From an uncultured Planctomycetaceae bacterium (GTDB lineage: Bacteria; Planctomycetota; Planctomycetia; Planctomycetales; Planctomycetaceae), in contig CAIYBH010000028.1 of NCBI GenBank assembly GCA_903924405.1, positions 1 to 64,000 of the forward strand: DNA of 64,000 bases, written 5' to 3'. Positions 8,765-18,281 of the stretch are shown piece by piece. The position numbers and the translations under genes were made by a program. The stretch's first letter is position 1; every line of letters begins with the position of its first letter. The notes beneath the pieces are model-generated. The model was not told the DNA's origin and made no database searches. It saw only the letters and a list, made by a program, of their open reading frames with translations.

Positions 8765-9121
8765 TTACAGTCCCATCAGTTTTTTGCGGAAGACGAAGAA
8801 CGCTGCGGCCAGCAGGCAACAGGCGGCCCAGAAGTAGTCCCAATTGGGTTTTTCCTTCAGATACAGCCATGCGAAGGGGACGAAGACGGCCAGCGAGATG
8901 ATTTCCTGAAGAATCTTGAGTTGTCCGACGTTCATGACCTGATGACCGATACGGTTTGCTGGCACCTGAATCAGGTATTCGAACAGAGCGATGCCCCAGC
9001 TGACCAGTGCGGCGATCAGCCACGGTTTTTGTCGCAGGTCCTGCAGGTGGCCATACCACGCCATGGTCATGAAGACATTGCTGAGCACGAGGAGAGCAGC
9101 AGTGGTTAATGTTTGTTGCAT
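8765..9121 (-). CDS. DUF486 / DMT family membrane protein
   Basis: A 118-residue protein with four hydrophobic helices and the DUF486 pattern: NVFMTMAWYGHL near the N-terminus, SWGIALFEYLIQVPANRIG in the middle, and QLKILQEIISL later. The family is related to small drug/metabolite transporters; its substrate is unknown. The ATG at 9121 has GGAAG about eight bases upstream. It stands alone, facing the tRNA-Asp gene tail to tail. Confidence 0.88.
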   Translation of the reverse strand: MQQTLTTAALLVLSNVFMTMAWYGHLQDLRQKPWLIAALVSWGIALFEYLIQVPANRIGHQVMNVGQLKILQEIISLAVFVPFAWLYLKEKPNWDYFWAACCLLAAAFFVFRKKLMGL

Positions 9122-9480
9122 GAGTCTTCCGGCGGCAGATTGAGTGAGTGAGTGATTGAGTGAGTGGGTGGGTGTTATCGGGCATTGGGAACGTGATGAC
9201 TTGGGCTGACCTCAATGGATGCGGTGCACACCAGCCGCCTGGACTGAGTTTTAGCGAAATCGGGAAATCAGGTTGAGAGAGAATCCCTGATGCAGTCTGT
9301 TGTTGTGTTGAGGCGACTGTGGAAATGCCGGCTCCTGAAAAAGTCCTGAGATGGCGGACGGAGGGGGCTTGAGACTTGTGGTCGAATTCATTGAAATAGG
9401 GATCCCTCCTGCGGTGTGTCCTGTTCCTGCCGTCTTTGCACCGCCTGTGTGATCTTCAGAGTTCTTCCGGAACCCCGACT
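9122..9480. other. Intergenic region with TGAG tetramer repeats
   Basis: A 359-base spacer between the divergent DUF486 gene and the histidine kinase gene. Bases 9141-9174 are a degenerate TGAG/GTGG tetramer tract. The rest shows no supported gene. Confidence 0.5.
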
Positions 9481-11187
9481 GTGTATCGAGCAACGCTGCT
9501 AGTCATCAACGGCGCCAACCGTGGAAGTCGGTTTGAAATGACGTCTGCGCAGGATGTGGTCATTGGCCGCAGCGTTGGCTGCAACGTGCGTCTGGATGAC
9601 AGCGAGGTATCTCGTCATCACGCGCGGATTTGCCACGATGGGCAGTCGTTTCTGCTGCGTGACCTGAACAGTGCGAACGGCAGTCGGGTGAATGGCGTCA
9701 CGGTCACAGAGCGGATTCTGGAGAATGGGGATACGCTGCAGTTCGGCGCCAGCGTGATGGCCTTTCAGATCACGGAATCGCATCACGCTCAGGTGAATTC
9801 CGCGGACCAGATTCGATTTGTGGAGGATTCGCGATCGCTGGATGAAGCGGCAATTCAGCAATCGCTGGACGTGGACCTTGCTGCGCCGGTGCGATCTGAA
9901 CGACCGGCGTCCGGTCTGGAGTTGCTGTATTACGTGGCGGAAGAGCTGGTGACACCGGTCCACAGTCTGGAAGTACTGCTGGAAAAAATTCTGGAGCTGA
10001 CTCTGCAGACCGTGGGTGCGGATCGTGGATGTGTGTTGTTGCGTGAGCCGGTAGGAGCGGACCTGACGGCAATTGCCTTTGCGCATCGTGGGGAGTTGGC
10101 CGAGCGTTCTCAGCAGATGCCGGTTTCGCGGTCGATCACGGACTATGTGCTGCGGAACGGGACGGCCGTTCGTACCTCGGACGCCCGTCTGGACGAGCGA
10201 TTTCCGGCGGCGCAGAGCATTGTGTCGGAAGGGATTTGTGAAGCGATTTGTGCGCCGATGCGTGGCCGTTCGGATCTGTTGGGGGTGTTTTATCTGGACA
10301 CAACAACTCCGCTTGAGCAGGCGATGTCCGGTGGGATTCAGGAACGGCTGACGGACGAGCACTTGCGGACGATTGTCACGGTGGCCCGGCAGGCGGCACT
10401 GGCCATTGAGTCTCGCCAGTTCCAGGATGCGATGGTGAAGGCGGAGCGGTTTGCGGCGATGGGTCAGACGATCACGGTTCTGAGTCATCATGTGAAGAAC
10501 ATACTGCAGGGGGTTCGTGGCGGGAGTCACCTGATTCGAATGGGTCTGGATCAGGGGAATGACGGTTTTATTCGCCAGGGCTGGGGGATTGTGGAACGCA
10601 ACCAGACTCGCATTTACGACCTGGTCATGGACATGCTGAGTTTCAGCAAAGACCGTGTACCGGCGCTGCGGGTGGCGGATCTCAACAGGATCGTCGGTGA
10701 AGTTGCGGAATTGGCCGCGGCGCGGGCAGCAGAGTGTGGCGTATCGCTGGAGTTTCGACCGGGTGAGAGTGTTCCGCCGGCTAGTTTTGATGCGGAGGGG
10801 ATTCATCGGGCGATACTGAACATCGTTTCGAACGCGATTGACGCGGTAGAGGGCATGGAGCGTGGGGCGGTGGTGATTCAGACGGGCTATGACCGGGCAA
10901 CGGACACCATGCTGGTGGCCGTCAGTGACAACGGTCCGGGGATTCCTGAAGACCAGCGAACATCCATTTTCAATGTGTTTGAATCGTCCAAGGGAGCGCG
11001 TGGTACGGGGATCGGGTTGCCGGTGAGTCGCAAGATACTGCGTGAGCATGGTGGACGGGTTCGAGTGGAGGGAGGACCGGGCCAGGGGGCACGCTTTGTG
11101 CTGAGCTGGCCGCGGGGGACCGCTACGGTTTCGGACGTTTCTGTGTTTTCGCAGGGTGAGTTGCCATCGGAAGCCGCGGAGGAATAA
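9481..11187 (+). CDS. FHA-GAF sensor histidine kinase
   Basis: About 568 residues, cytosolic, with no membrane segment. An N-terminal FHA domain (residues about 1-95) has IGRSVGCNVRLDDSEVSRHH and NGSRVNG, the phosphothreonine-binding pattern. A GAF domain follows at roughly 135-310. The kinase core has an H-box LSHHVKNILQG with candidate phospho-acceptor His336, an N-box ILNIVSNAIDAVEG, a G1 box DNGPGIP and a G2 box GTGIGLPVSRKILREHGG. It would autophosphorylate on cues read by the GAF domain and on FHA contacts with a Thr-phosphorylated partner (inference). The start is uncertain: GTG at 9481 begins at the FHA fold, while TTG at 9436 would add 15 residues. No response regulator is adjacent. 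Confidence 0.9.
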   Translation: MYRATLLVINGANRGSRFEMTSAQDVVIGRSVGCNVRLDDSEVSRHHARICHDGQSFLLRDLNSANGSRVNGVTVTERILENGDTLQFGASVMAFQITESHHAQVNSADQIRFVEDSRSLDEAAIQQSLDVDLAAPVRSERPASGLELLYYVAEELVTPVHSLEVLLEKILELTLQTVGADRGCVLLREPVGADLTAIAFAHRGELAERSQQMPVSRSITDYVLRNGTAVRTSDARLDERFPAAQSIVSEGICEAICAPMRGRSDLLGVFYLDTTTPLEQAMSGGIQERLTDEHLRTIVTVARQAALAIESRQFQDAMVKAERFAAMGQTITVLSHHVKNILQGVRGGSHLIRMGLDQGNDGFIRQGWGIVERNQTRIYDLVMDMLSFSKDRVPALRVADLNRIVGEVAELAAARAAECGVSLEFRPGESVPPASFDAEGIHRAILNIVSNAIDAVEGMERGAVVIQTGYDRATDTMLVAVSDNGPGIPEDQRTSIFNVFESSKGARGTGIGLPVSRKILREHGGRVRVEGGPGQGARFVLSWPRGTATVSDVSVFSQGELPSEAAEE

Positions 11188-11227
11188 CGGCTGGTCGTGA
11201 GTGGTTTTTGCCAATGGGGAGTTGCAG

Positions 11228-11911
11228 GTGGTTGAAGGTGCCGAGTTTGGTGTGATTTTTGACATGGATGGTGTGCTGATTGATTCGTATGCGGCGCATC
11301 TGCAGACGTGGCAGGACTGTTGTCGCCGGCATGGGCGGGAGTGTACAGCGGAGCAGTTTCTGGCGGGCTTTGGTCGGACGAGTCGCGAAGTGATTCGGGA
11401 CACGTGGGAGAATCCGCCGGACGATGCCGGGATCGCGGCATTTGATGAAGAGAAGGAGCAGATGTATCGGGAGCTGATTGCGGTTGATTTTCCGCACATG
11501 CCGGGGGCAGCCCGACTGATCGGAGCATTGTCGACGGCGGGGATTCCGATGGCGATCGGATCGAGTGGTCCGCCGAAAAATGTGGCGGTAGCCATTGAGC
11601 AGTTGCAGGCACGTGGGGTGATTCGGACGGTGATAACGGGAGCGGATGTGGAACGGGGAAAACCGCACCCGGATGTCTTTCTGAAAGCCGCAGCGGGAAT
11701 GGGGCTGTCGCCGGAGCGATGTGTGGTGCTGGAGGACGCGCCGGTGGGCATTGAGGCGGCGCTGGCATCCGGAGCGAAATGTCTGGGAATTGTGTCGCGG
11801 GGGCGGACGTGGGAACAGTTGAGTCGGGCACATCACCGGGTGATGGACGATCTGGAAGGCGTTTCGGTGCAGCTACTGCGGCAGATTGTGAATCATGGTA
11901 AGGTTGAGTAA
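11228..11911 (+). CDS. HAD-family hydrolase, beta-phosphoglucomutase-like
   Basis: About 227 residues of the HAD superfamily with a helical cap. Motif I is FDMDGVLIDS, with the nucleophilic Asp and the acid/base Asp. Motif II is in IGSSGPPKN, the motif III lysine is in GKPHPDVF, and motif IV is VLEDAPVGIEAA. This arrangement matches phosphatases and phosphoglucomutases of the beta-PGM/GPH group; the exact substrate cannot be read from sequence. The GTG at 11228 has GGGGAG six bases upstream; an alternative GTG at 11201 lacks one. It follows the kinase gene by 40 bases and precedes zwf, so a loose unit is possible. Confidence 0.87.
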   Translation: MVEGAEFGVIFDMDGVLIDSYAAHLQTWQDCCRRHGRECTAEQFLAGFGRTSREVIRDTWENPPDDAGIAAFDEEKEQMYRELIAVDFPHMPGAARLIGALSTAGIPMAIGSSGPPKNVAVAIEQLQARGVIRTVITGADVERGKPHPDVFLKAAAGMGLSPERCVVLEDAPVGIEAALASGAKCLGIVSRGRTWEQLSRAHHRVMDDLEGVSVQLLRQIVNHGKVE

Positions 11912-11966
11912 CAAAGGCAGGCGGCACCTTTAAGACGGGTCACGAATCCTTTAGACTGCGGGGCAG

Positions 11967-13523
<1,557 letters not shown>

Positions 13524-13537
13524 GCAAACCGGATGAT

Positions 13538-13699
13538 CCTGGGCGATGCCCCAGGCTATGATGAACATCGCCGTTGGCGAAGAAACGCAATTGGCCAACG
13601 GCCATGGTGACCCGTTGAATATGGCCGTTGGCGAATTGATGAACACACGCCGATTTGGCCAACGGCCATCATCAACATCGCCAGGGGCACCGCCCCTGG
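13538..13699. repeat. Cluster of palindromic repeats
   Basis: The zwf to PanB-like spacer is packed with short repeats. CCTGGG/CCCAGG forms a hairpin at 13538-13555. GCCGTTGGCGAA occurs at about 13570 and 13624. Its inverse-containing partner TTGGCCAACGGCCAT occurs at 13591-13605 and 13655-13669. A perfect hairpin CCAGGGGC-ACC-GCCCCTGG lies at 13681-13699. An open frame runs through it, but the repeat pattern explains that frame better than a gene does. Confidence 0.75.
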
Positions 13700-13766
13700 A
13701 CCATTGTCCCTCCCAACCCGGCGTCAGTCGTTCCGGGATCACTCTGTTTCTCTGTCTGCGAAATCT

Positions 13767-14669
13767 ATGAAATCCGACGAACATCCATTTGGTGCGCTGG
13801 CTCCCAGAGATGCGCACAAGCGAGGACTCCACCGGACGATGACTCTGGGCGGACAATATGCCACCCGCAACTACACGGTGAAACACCTCAGGGATTTGAA
13901 GGGCAAAGCCACTCTCACCGAGACCATGCCCTTCACAACCCGAGAGGCTGTGGCCGCCGAAGAAGCGGGGATCGATTTGCTGAAGGTCAGATTTGACCCC
14001 GCGAATCCGGGTGACGCCATCGCGATGCGCAAAGCCGCACCTCATACGTTCATGACGTTCTGCATCGGGCTGACAAAGGTTGCGACTGCGGACGAAGCGG
14101 TTCGAGCGGGCTACATCGCGATGGAGGCTGGCGCCGATGGAATTATGTGCCAATGGGGACCAAAACTGATTCGGGCTGTTTCGGAGGCCGGCATTCCCGT
14201 GGAAGCTCACGCGGGCCTGGTGCCTCGCCTGAGTACCTGGACGGGAGGCCTGAGGGCAGTCGGAAAAACGATTGACGAAGCGATGTGGATCTTCGAACAG
14301 ATCAAGTCATTTGAAGACGCCGGAGCGTGGGCGGTTGAAGTGGAAGTTGTGCCCGCTCAGTTGCTGACCGAAATCTCCAAACGTACGCGTCTGGTCACCT
14401 CGTCGATTGGTGCAGGCAGTGGCGGCGACATTCAGTTCATGTTTGCCGAAGACATCCTGGGCTGTCATGCTCCTCCGTATCCGCGACATACCAAACAGTA
14501 TCGAAATCTCTACGAGATGGAGCAGAGGATTCAGGCAGAGCGAGTGAATGGTTTCCGGGACTACATCAATGATGTCAAAACGGGCGCCTTCCCGGGCCCC
14601 GAACACATTGTCAACGCCTCGGAAGGACTGATCAGTCAGTTCCGGGCCGCTGTAGATACTGGTGGGTGA
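13767..14669 (+). CDS. Divergent PanB / PEP-mutase superfamily protein
   Basis: About 300 residues resembling ketopantoate hydroxymethyltransferase (PanB) in order and length. PanB-like blocks are EEAGIDLLKV, AHAGLVPRLSTWTGGLRAVGK (matching the GHxGLTPQ...GG region), EVEVVPAQL (matching the catalytic ECVP region) and SSIGAGSGGDIQFMFAEDILG. By hand alignment the PanB metal-ligand motifs GDS and DLPF and the LEGG motif are replaced (RFDPAN, TFCIGL, CQWG), so the normal reaction is doubtful. The ATG at 13767 follows a long repeat cluster. Its coding strand looks less G-rich than its + strand neighbours, hinting at a different origin. No other pantothenate gene is nearby. Confidence 0.7.
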   Translation: MKSDEHPFGALAPRDAHKRGLHRTMTLGGQYATRNYTVKHLRDLKGKATLTETMPFTTREAVAAEEAGIDLLKVRFDPANPGDAIAMRKAAPHTFMTFCIGLTKVATADEAVRAGYIAMEAGADGIMCQWGPKLIRAVSEAGIPVEAHAGLVPRLSTWTGGLRAVGKTIDEAMWIFEQIKSFEDAGAWAVEVEVVPAQLLTEISKRTRLVTSSIGAGSGGDIQFMFAEDILGCHAPPYPRHTKQYRNLYEMEQRIQAERVNGFRDYINDVKTGAFPGPEHIVNASEGLISQFRAAVDTGG

Positions 14670-14736
14670 GGAACGAAGGAACCAGGAACCAGGAACCAGG
14701 AACCAGGAACGAAGGAATCAGGAAACAGGAACGAGG
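14669..14736. repeat. Tandem AGGAACC heptamers
   Basis: Immediately after the PanB-like stop codon, about nine degenerate copies of the heptamer AGGAACC/AGGAACG run in tandem. Four central copies are identical. The tract is non-coding and lacks spacers of the CRISPR kind. Confidence 0.85.
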
Positions 14737-15050
14737 GTTGAGGAACCCGCGGGGGCGGCGTGGGTGGAAGTTGGTGTTTCCGGTGGTGGGCTCCTGAGGT
14801 CGTTGCGCGTGACACCGGCAGCTAACGCTTTGCCCGTTCAAGGTGGGGGTGCAGGGGGTTGCGGCTCAGGTGGAACTTCGCCCTCCCGTTTGGGGGTGGC
14901 GGGAGAAAAAAATCCGGGCGAGTCATCGTTGCGGGTGTCGATGACTCGCCCGTTGGGAACGAAGGGCGGCAAAGCGAGACCAGAGGATGGAAAACTCTGG
15001 ACTGTGGAAAAGCAGAACCTGAATGGCCTGCAGATTTCCGCTGCCTGAAG
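14737..15050. other. Convergent intergenic region with a dispersed repeat
   Basis: Non-coding spacer between the convergent PanB-like gene and the secreted metallopeptidase-like gene. It contains, at 14861-14903, one copy of a repeat with core CGGCTCAGGTGGAAC that recurs at 45701-45745. An open frame crosses the region but has no family resemblance or start site. Confidence 0.5.
14861..14903 (+). repeat. Dispersed repeat A, copy 1
   Basis: CGGCTCAGGTGGAAC followed by TTCGCCCT, then a G-rich tail ending GTGGCGGGA. Copy 2 at 45701-45745 matches at 21 of the first 22 bases and repeats the GGG...TGGCGGGA tail with a different middle. Confidence 0.7.
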
Positions 15051-16535
15051 TCAGAACAACTTCACTTGCCCGGGGAATCCAGCCCACTGCGGTGGTCTGG
15101 TTCCTCCCTTTCGTTCTCCAGGGAGGTTTGCGGGGAGGGGGGTGAGTTCAGCGTTGCGCGGTGTTGTTTGTGCGGCATTGATGGTGGAGAGACCGGTGGG
15201 GACAAACTGGTCTGCGGCTGCTGAGGGGGGACTGTTTCGGGGACGGCGTGCGTCAGCTCGTGGGTTTTTGAGAGAGTTCGAGGGGGACATGGTTGCGGGG
15301 CGAGTGTCTTCAAACCAGGTGTCGTCCGCGGGGTTGGTCTTTGATTTCGTGGTGTCTGCTGGCGGCTTTGTTGGTGTCGCGGGGGGCTGAGTGCCGGAAG
15401 GCTGGCCGGACGTGTTGGGGGATTTGTGATTCGGACGCGGGGCTTGCAGGGATTGGTGTCGAAATACGGGAGGTGCAGCGACGGCCCCTGTTTTCGCAGA
15501 ACTGGCGACGGCAGTTTTTTCGGTCATCGCTACGGGCACTGAACGCGGGGCCTGAGGCTGGATTGTTTCTGTCTGGGCCTCATTCGGCGTGGCTGTCTTT
15601 GCTGTCGCTGTTGCTGGTTGGTCAGCACCATCCGGGCTTTGGGAGCGGATGACACTGTTGCCAGCGGGTGCTACGGGTGATTTGCGTTTGGTCGTCGCGG
15701 TCGGAACTGTAGGATCGCGAGTTGCTTCTGCGGCGACAAGCAAAGTTTCCGGCGTGGACGATTCCGGCAATTTGAGTTTGGGCATCCCGGCGAGGATCCA
15801 GCCGCGCCAGTTGCGTTCGAGGTTGCGGACGCCTTCATGGTCGTAGTGTTTGCGGATGGCGTCTTCCCAGCCCACGTCTTCTCCGTCTTCAAGGAACTGG
15901 AGCCATGTGTATTGTCCCTTCTGCTGCACGAGAAAATCCGCGAGGGTGAAACCCTGTGCATAGAGCGTCAGCATGCGCGTGGCATCCTGAGGATATTCTT
16001 TCATGGACAGCAGTTCCTGCAGGGCGAAGTAATCCTCCTTGCGCTGAATGACCTGATGCAGCAGGTGCAGTTGTTTTCGCTGCTCTGAGTTGTGTTCGAA
16101 CAGGGTGGCGGCACCTTCATCGGCCCAGCGTGGGAGTGGCCGGCGAAAGTGACTGGCGAAGATTGTGTGGTTGACTTCGTGCGGCAGTACGGAATCGAGA
16201 ATACGTTCAAGACTGCCCTGGACCGACATGCGCCAGTTGACGACTTCCCCGTTGATGAACTGAAAGGTGGTTTGCCCGCCGGCTCCCATGGAACCGACAT
16301 TGACGGAGACTCGGCAGGGCTTGCTCCAGTTGGGCATGGCTTTTTTCAGCCAGTAGATGGCCAGCGTTTTGCGCTGTTGTTCGGCGGCGAGTCCAACTTG
16401 TCGGGCGACATTGGCGTTTTCGGCCACGACGATGAAGTTGGCTGTTTCAAAGCGTTCTGCGGCGAACGTGCAGGAGCAGACTGCAATCCATGAAAGCAGC
16501 ACACAGGTGCTGAAACGCCATGTCCGAGCTTCCAT
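15051..16535 (-). CDS. Secreted peptidase-MA-like protein with Pro/Thr-rich tail
   Basis: About 494 residues. A signal peptide (CVLLSWIAVCSCTFAAE) precedes a domain to about residue 265 that contains LPHEVNHTIFASHF and, downstream, RWADEGAATLFE. HExxH plus a later glutamate is the gluzincin zinc-binding pattern, so a metallopeptidase-like fold of the MA clan is likely. The remaining 230 residues are rich in Pro, Thr, Ala and Ser with few hydrophobic residues, as in disordered or wall-spanning tails. The ATG at 16535 has AAGGACAG just upstream. It may act in the periplasm or at the surface; no substrate can be inferred. Confidence 0.77.
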   Translation of the reverse strand: MEARTWRFSTCVLLSWIAVCSCTFAAERFETANFIVVAENANVARQVGLAAEQQRKTLAIYWLKKAMPNWSKPCRVSVNVGSMGAGGQTTFQFINGEVVNWRMSVQGSLERILDSVLPHEVNHTIFASHFRRPLPRWADEGAATLFEHNSEQRKQLHLLHQVIQRKEDYFALQELLSMKEYPQDATRMLTLYAQGFTLADFLVQQKGQYTWLQFLEDGEDVGWEDAIRKHYDHEGVRNLERNWRGWILAGMPKLKLPESSTPETLLVAAEATRDPTVPTATTKRKSPVAPAGNSVIRSQSPDGADQPATATAKTATPNEAQTETIQPQAPRSVPVAMTEKTAVASSAKTGAVAAPPVFRHQSLQAPRPNHKSPNTSGQPSGTQPPATPTKPPADTTKSKTNPADDTWFEDTRPATMSPSNSLKNPRADARRPRNSPPSAAADQFVPTGLSTINAAQTTPRNAELTPLPANLPGERKGGTRPPQWAGFPGQVKLF

Positions 16536-16930
16536 GCTCTGTCCTTGCCGCTGTGAAACGTGCTGCATCGACCAGCAGGGTGATCACGGGCCTGTTGAGG
16601 CGCGTGTGAGACCGTGCTATCGGGGAGCAAGTGCTGAGAAATCCCTTCTCGGCGAAGACTTGCTCTGATGGGAACTTATGGGCAGCAAATGCTGATCCAT
16701 GAATTCCTGCAGGTTGTCGTTTTTTGTCGTAAGTTATTTGCTGGTTGATATTTGTGGTGATTCGTTTTTTCGGGAACCCGAAGTCGCTACGGCAACCAAC
16801 CGGCAATTTTTGCAGATGTTACAGGAAACAGCGGATCGGGATCCAGAGGACTTTGTCAAAAGCCCGCAGGCTGGCGTTGACGTGTGGCGGAGGTGGGCTG
16901 GGATGGGGAGACGGGGGCACACGGGGAAGT

Positions 16931-16980
16931 TTTTTAACACAGAGGACGCGGAGGACACAGAGTTTCAGTGCGAAACGCGG
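16931..16980 (+). repeat. ACACAGAGGA-type dispersed intergenic repeat
   Basis: The tract TTTTTAACACAGAGGACGCG continues as GAGGACACAGAGTTTCAGTG, an internally repetitive GAGGAC/ACACAGAG sequence. I recall very similar spacers in many bacterial genomes; this is recollection, not a search. No gene is carried. Confidence 0.6.
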
Positions 16981-17117
16981 AGAATTCTGCACGATTGGCG
17001 ACGGGTTGATAGTGCAAGTGCTCAGCGCGTTTTTCTGCTGTTTCGGCGGAGCGGCGCGAGTTTCCAACTGAGCTGTGGACTCGCTGCTCGCCGGTGTGCT
17101 GGAAAACCGAGGAGGCG

Positions 17118-17180
17118 CGTTTCGACGGAGCGAAACGCGACTATCTTCTGGTTTACTCTGTTGCGCCATCCGAGGGCTGA
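17118..17180 (+). repeat. Dispersed repeat B, copy 1
   Basis: A 63-base unit with core CGGAGCGAAACGCGACTAT, then CTGGTT and GCCATCCGAGG. The same order and spacing recur at 33203-33265 with scattered substitutions. GTTTCG before and CGAAAC within the core form a short inverted repeat. Confidence 0.8.
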
Positions 17181-17189
17181 GGGGTGGTG

Positions 17190-18281
17190 TCAGAAGAGAA
17201 ACTGTTGTCCGGACGTTGATTTTGGTGTGCGAAAGAGATCGGTGCGGCTGGGGGGAAGTTGCTGGTCGAGTTGGCAGCGTTTGCGATGGATCTGAAAGAG
17301 TTTTGCGATCTGTTCCGCATAGATCCCGCTGCCGCGCATACGCTGATGGAACTGACTTTGATTGAGCTGCCCATCGCGGGTGGCGCGAATGCGGTTGAGG
17401 ACACGGCTGGCGGCATCCGGGAAGTGGCGGTTCAACCACTCCAGAAACACAGGTTCTACTGTCAGGGGCAGGCGAACGATGATAAAGCTGGCGGAGCGGG
17501 CACCGGCTTCGGCAGCAGCATTGAGTACGGCGGGGATTTCAGAATCATTCAGTCCGGGGATCACGGGGGCAACCATGAGGTGCACGGGGATGCCGGCGGC
17601 GGTGAGGGTCCGGATGGCCTGCAGGCGGCTGGCGGGAGCTGAGCAGGCGGGTTCGACGAGTTTTGTCAGGGACTGATCGAGGGAGCTGAGGCTGATAGCG
17701 ACGCGGCAGAGCTGTAGTTCGGCGAGGGGCCCCAGCACATCCGTGTCGCGTGAGATCAGGGCATTTTTGGTGATTACGGACACAGGCTGACGGGCTTCGA
17801 GGGCCACCTGCAGGCATTGCCGAGTCAGTTGCAGTTTGCGTTCGACAGGCTGATAGCAGTCGGTCACACCGGACAGCATGATGGCTTCGCACTTCCATGC
17901 GGGGCGAGTCAGCCAGTCTCGAAAAAGGCTGGGGGCAGCCGGTTTCACGAAGATCCGGGTTTCGAAGTCCAGTCCGGCGCTGAGCCCGAGGTATTCGTGA
18001 GTGGGGCGTGCGTAGCAGTAGCTGCAGCCGTGGAGGCAGCCGCGGTAGGGGTTGAGGCTGTAGCGAAACGGAATGTCGGGGCTGTTGTTTTCGGAGATGA
18101 TGGACTGTGAGGTGTCGTGGAAGTACTGCGTGTTGGGGCGTTCCTGTGACTTCAGGAATTCTTCATCGAACTGCAGTTGTTCGAAATCTTTTTCGTGCAG
18201 GACTGTGAGGAAGCGATTGTCAGGGTTCGAGGCAGCGCCCCTGCCCCGCGGTGGTATGAAATCCGGCGGATCTGTGGTCAT
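17190..18281 (-). CDS. Radical SAM protein, SPL-like family
   Basis: About 363 residues. NPYRGCLHGCSYCYARPTHEY carries the Cx3Cx2C iron-sulfur motif in the form typical of the Rv2578c/PA0069 group, related to spore photoproduct lyase. Later blocks such as VITKNALISRD, SLSSLD and GIPVHLMVAPVIPGLND fit the partial TIM barrel. The reaction of this group is not known. The ATG at 18281 (MTTDPPDFIPPRGRGA) has ACAGGAAT upstream and starts at the conserved PPRGRGA; an earlier in-frame start at 18350 adds a tail that does not fit the family. Confidence 0.9.
   Translation of the reverse strand: MTTDPPDFIPPRGRGAASNPDNRFLTVLHEKDFEQLQFDEEFLKSQERPNTQYFHDTSQSIISENNSPDIPFRYSLNPYRGCLHGCSYCYARPTHEYLGLSAGLDFETRIFVKPAAPSLFRDWLTRPAWKCEAIMLSGVTDCYQPVERKLQLTRQCLQVALEARQPVSVITKNALISRDTDVLGPLAELQLCRVAISLSSLDQSLTKLVEPACSAPASRLQAIRTLTAAGIPVHLMVAPVIPGLNDSEIPAVLNAAAEAGARSASFIIVRLPLTVEPVFLEWLNRHFPDAASRVLNRIRATRDGQLNQSQFHQRMRGSGIYAEQIAKLFQIHRKRCQLDQQLPPSRTDLFRTPKSTSGQQFLF

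Larger units (their letters stand above)
16536..17189. other. Repeat-rich intergenic region
   Basis: A 654-base spacer between two - strand genes. It contains an ACACAGAGGACGCGGAGGACACAG-type repeat at 16931-16980 and dispersed repeat B at 17118-17180. A 198-codon open frame runs across both repeats on the + strand and is rejected as a gene. Confidence 0.55.

Noticed and set aside
9499-11751. A 750-codon open frame antisense to the histidine kinase and HAD genes
   Set aside because: It lies opposite two strongly recognised genes, has no domain resemblance, and is explained by the strand's base composition.
13546-13770. Open frame through the palindrome cluster
   Set aside because: The translation simply repeats the DNA units (MNIAVGE, MAVGELMN); there is no ribosome binding site.
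14669-14736. CRISPR array
   Set aside because: The heptamer repeats adjoin without spacers, and no cas gene is present.
16699-17295. A 198-codon frame upstream of the radical SAM gene
   Set aside because: It crosses two intergenic repeats and overlaps the 3' end of a well supported gene.
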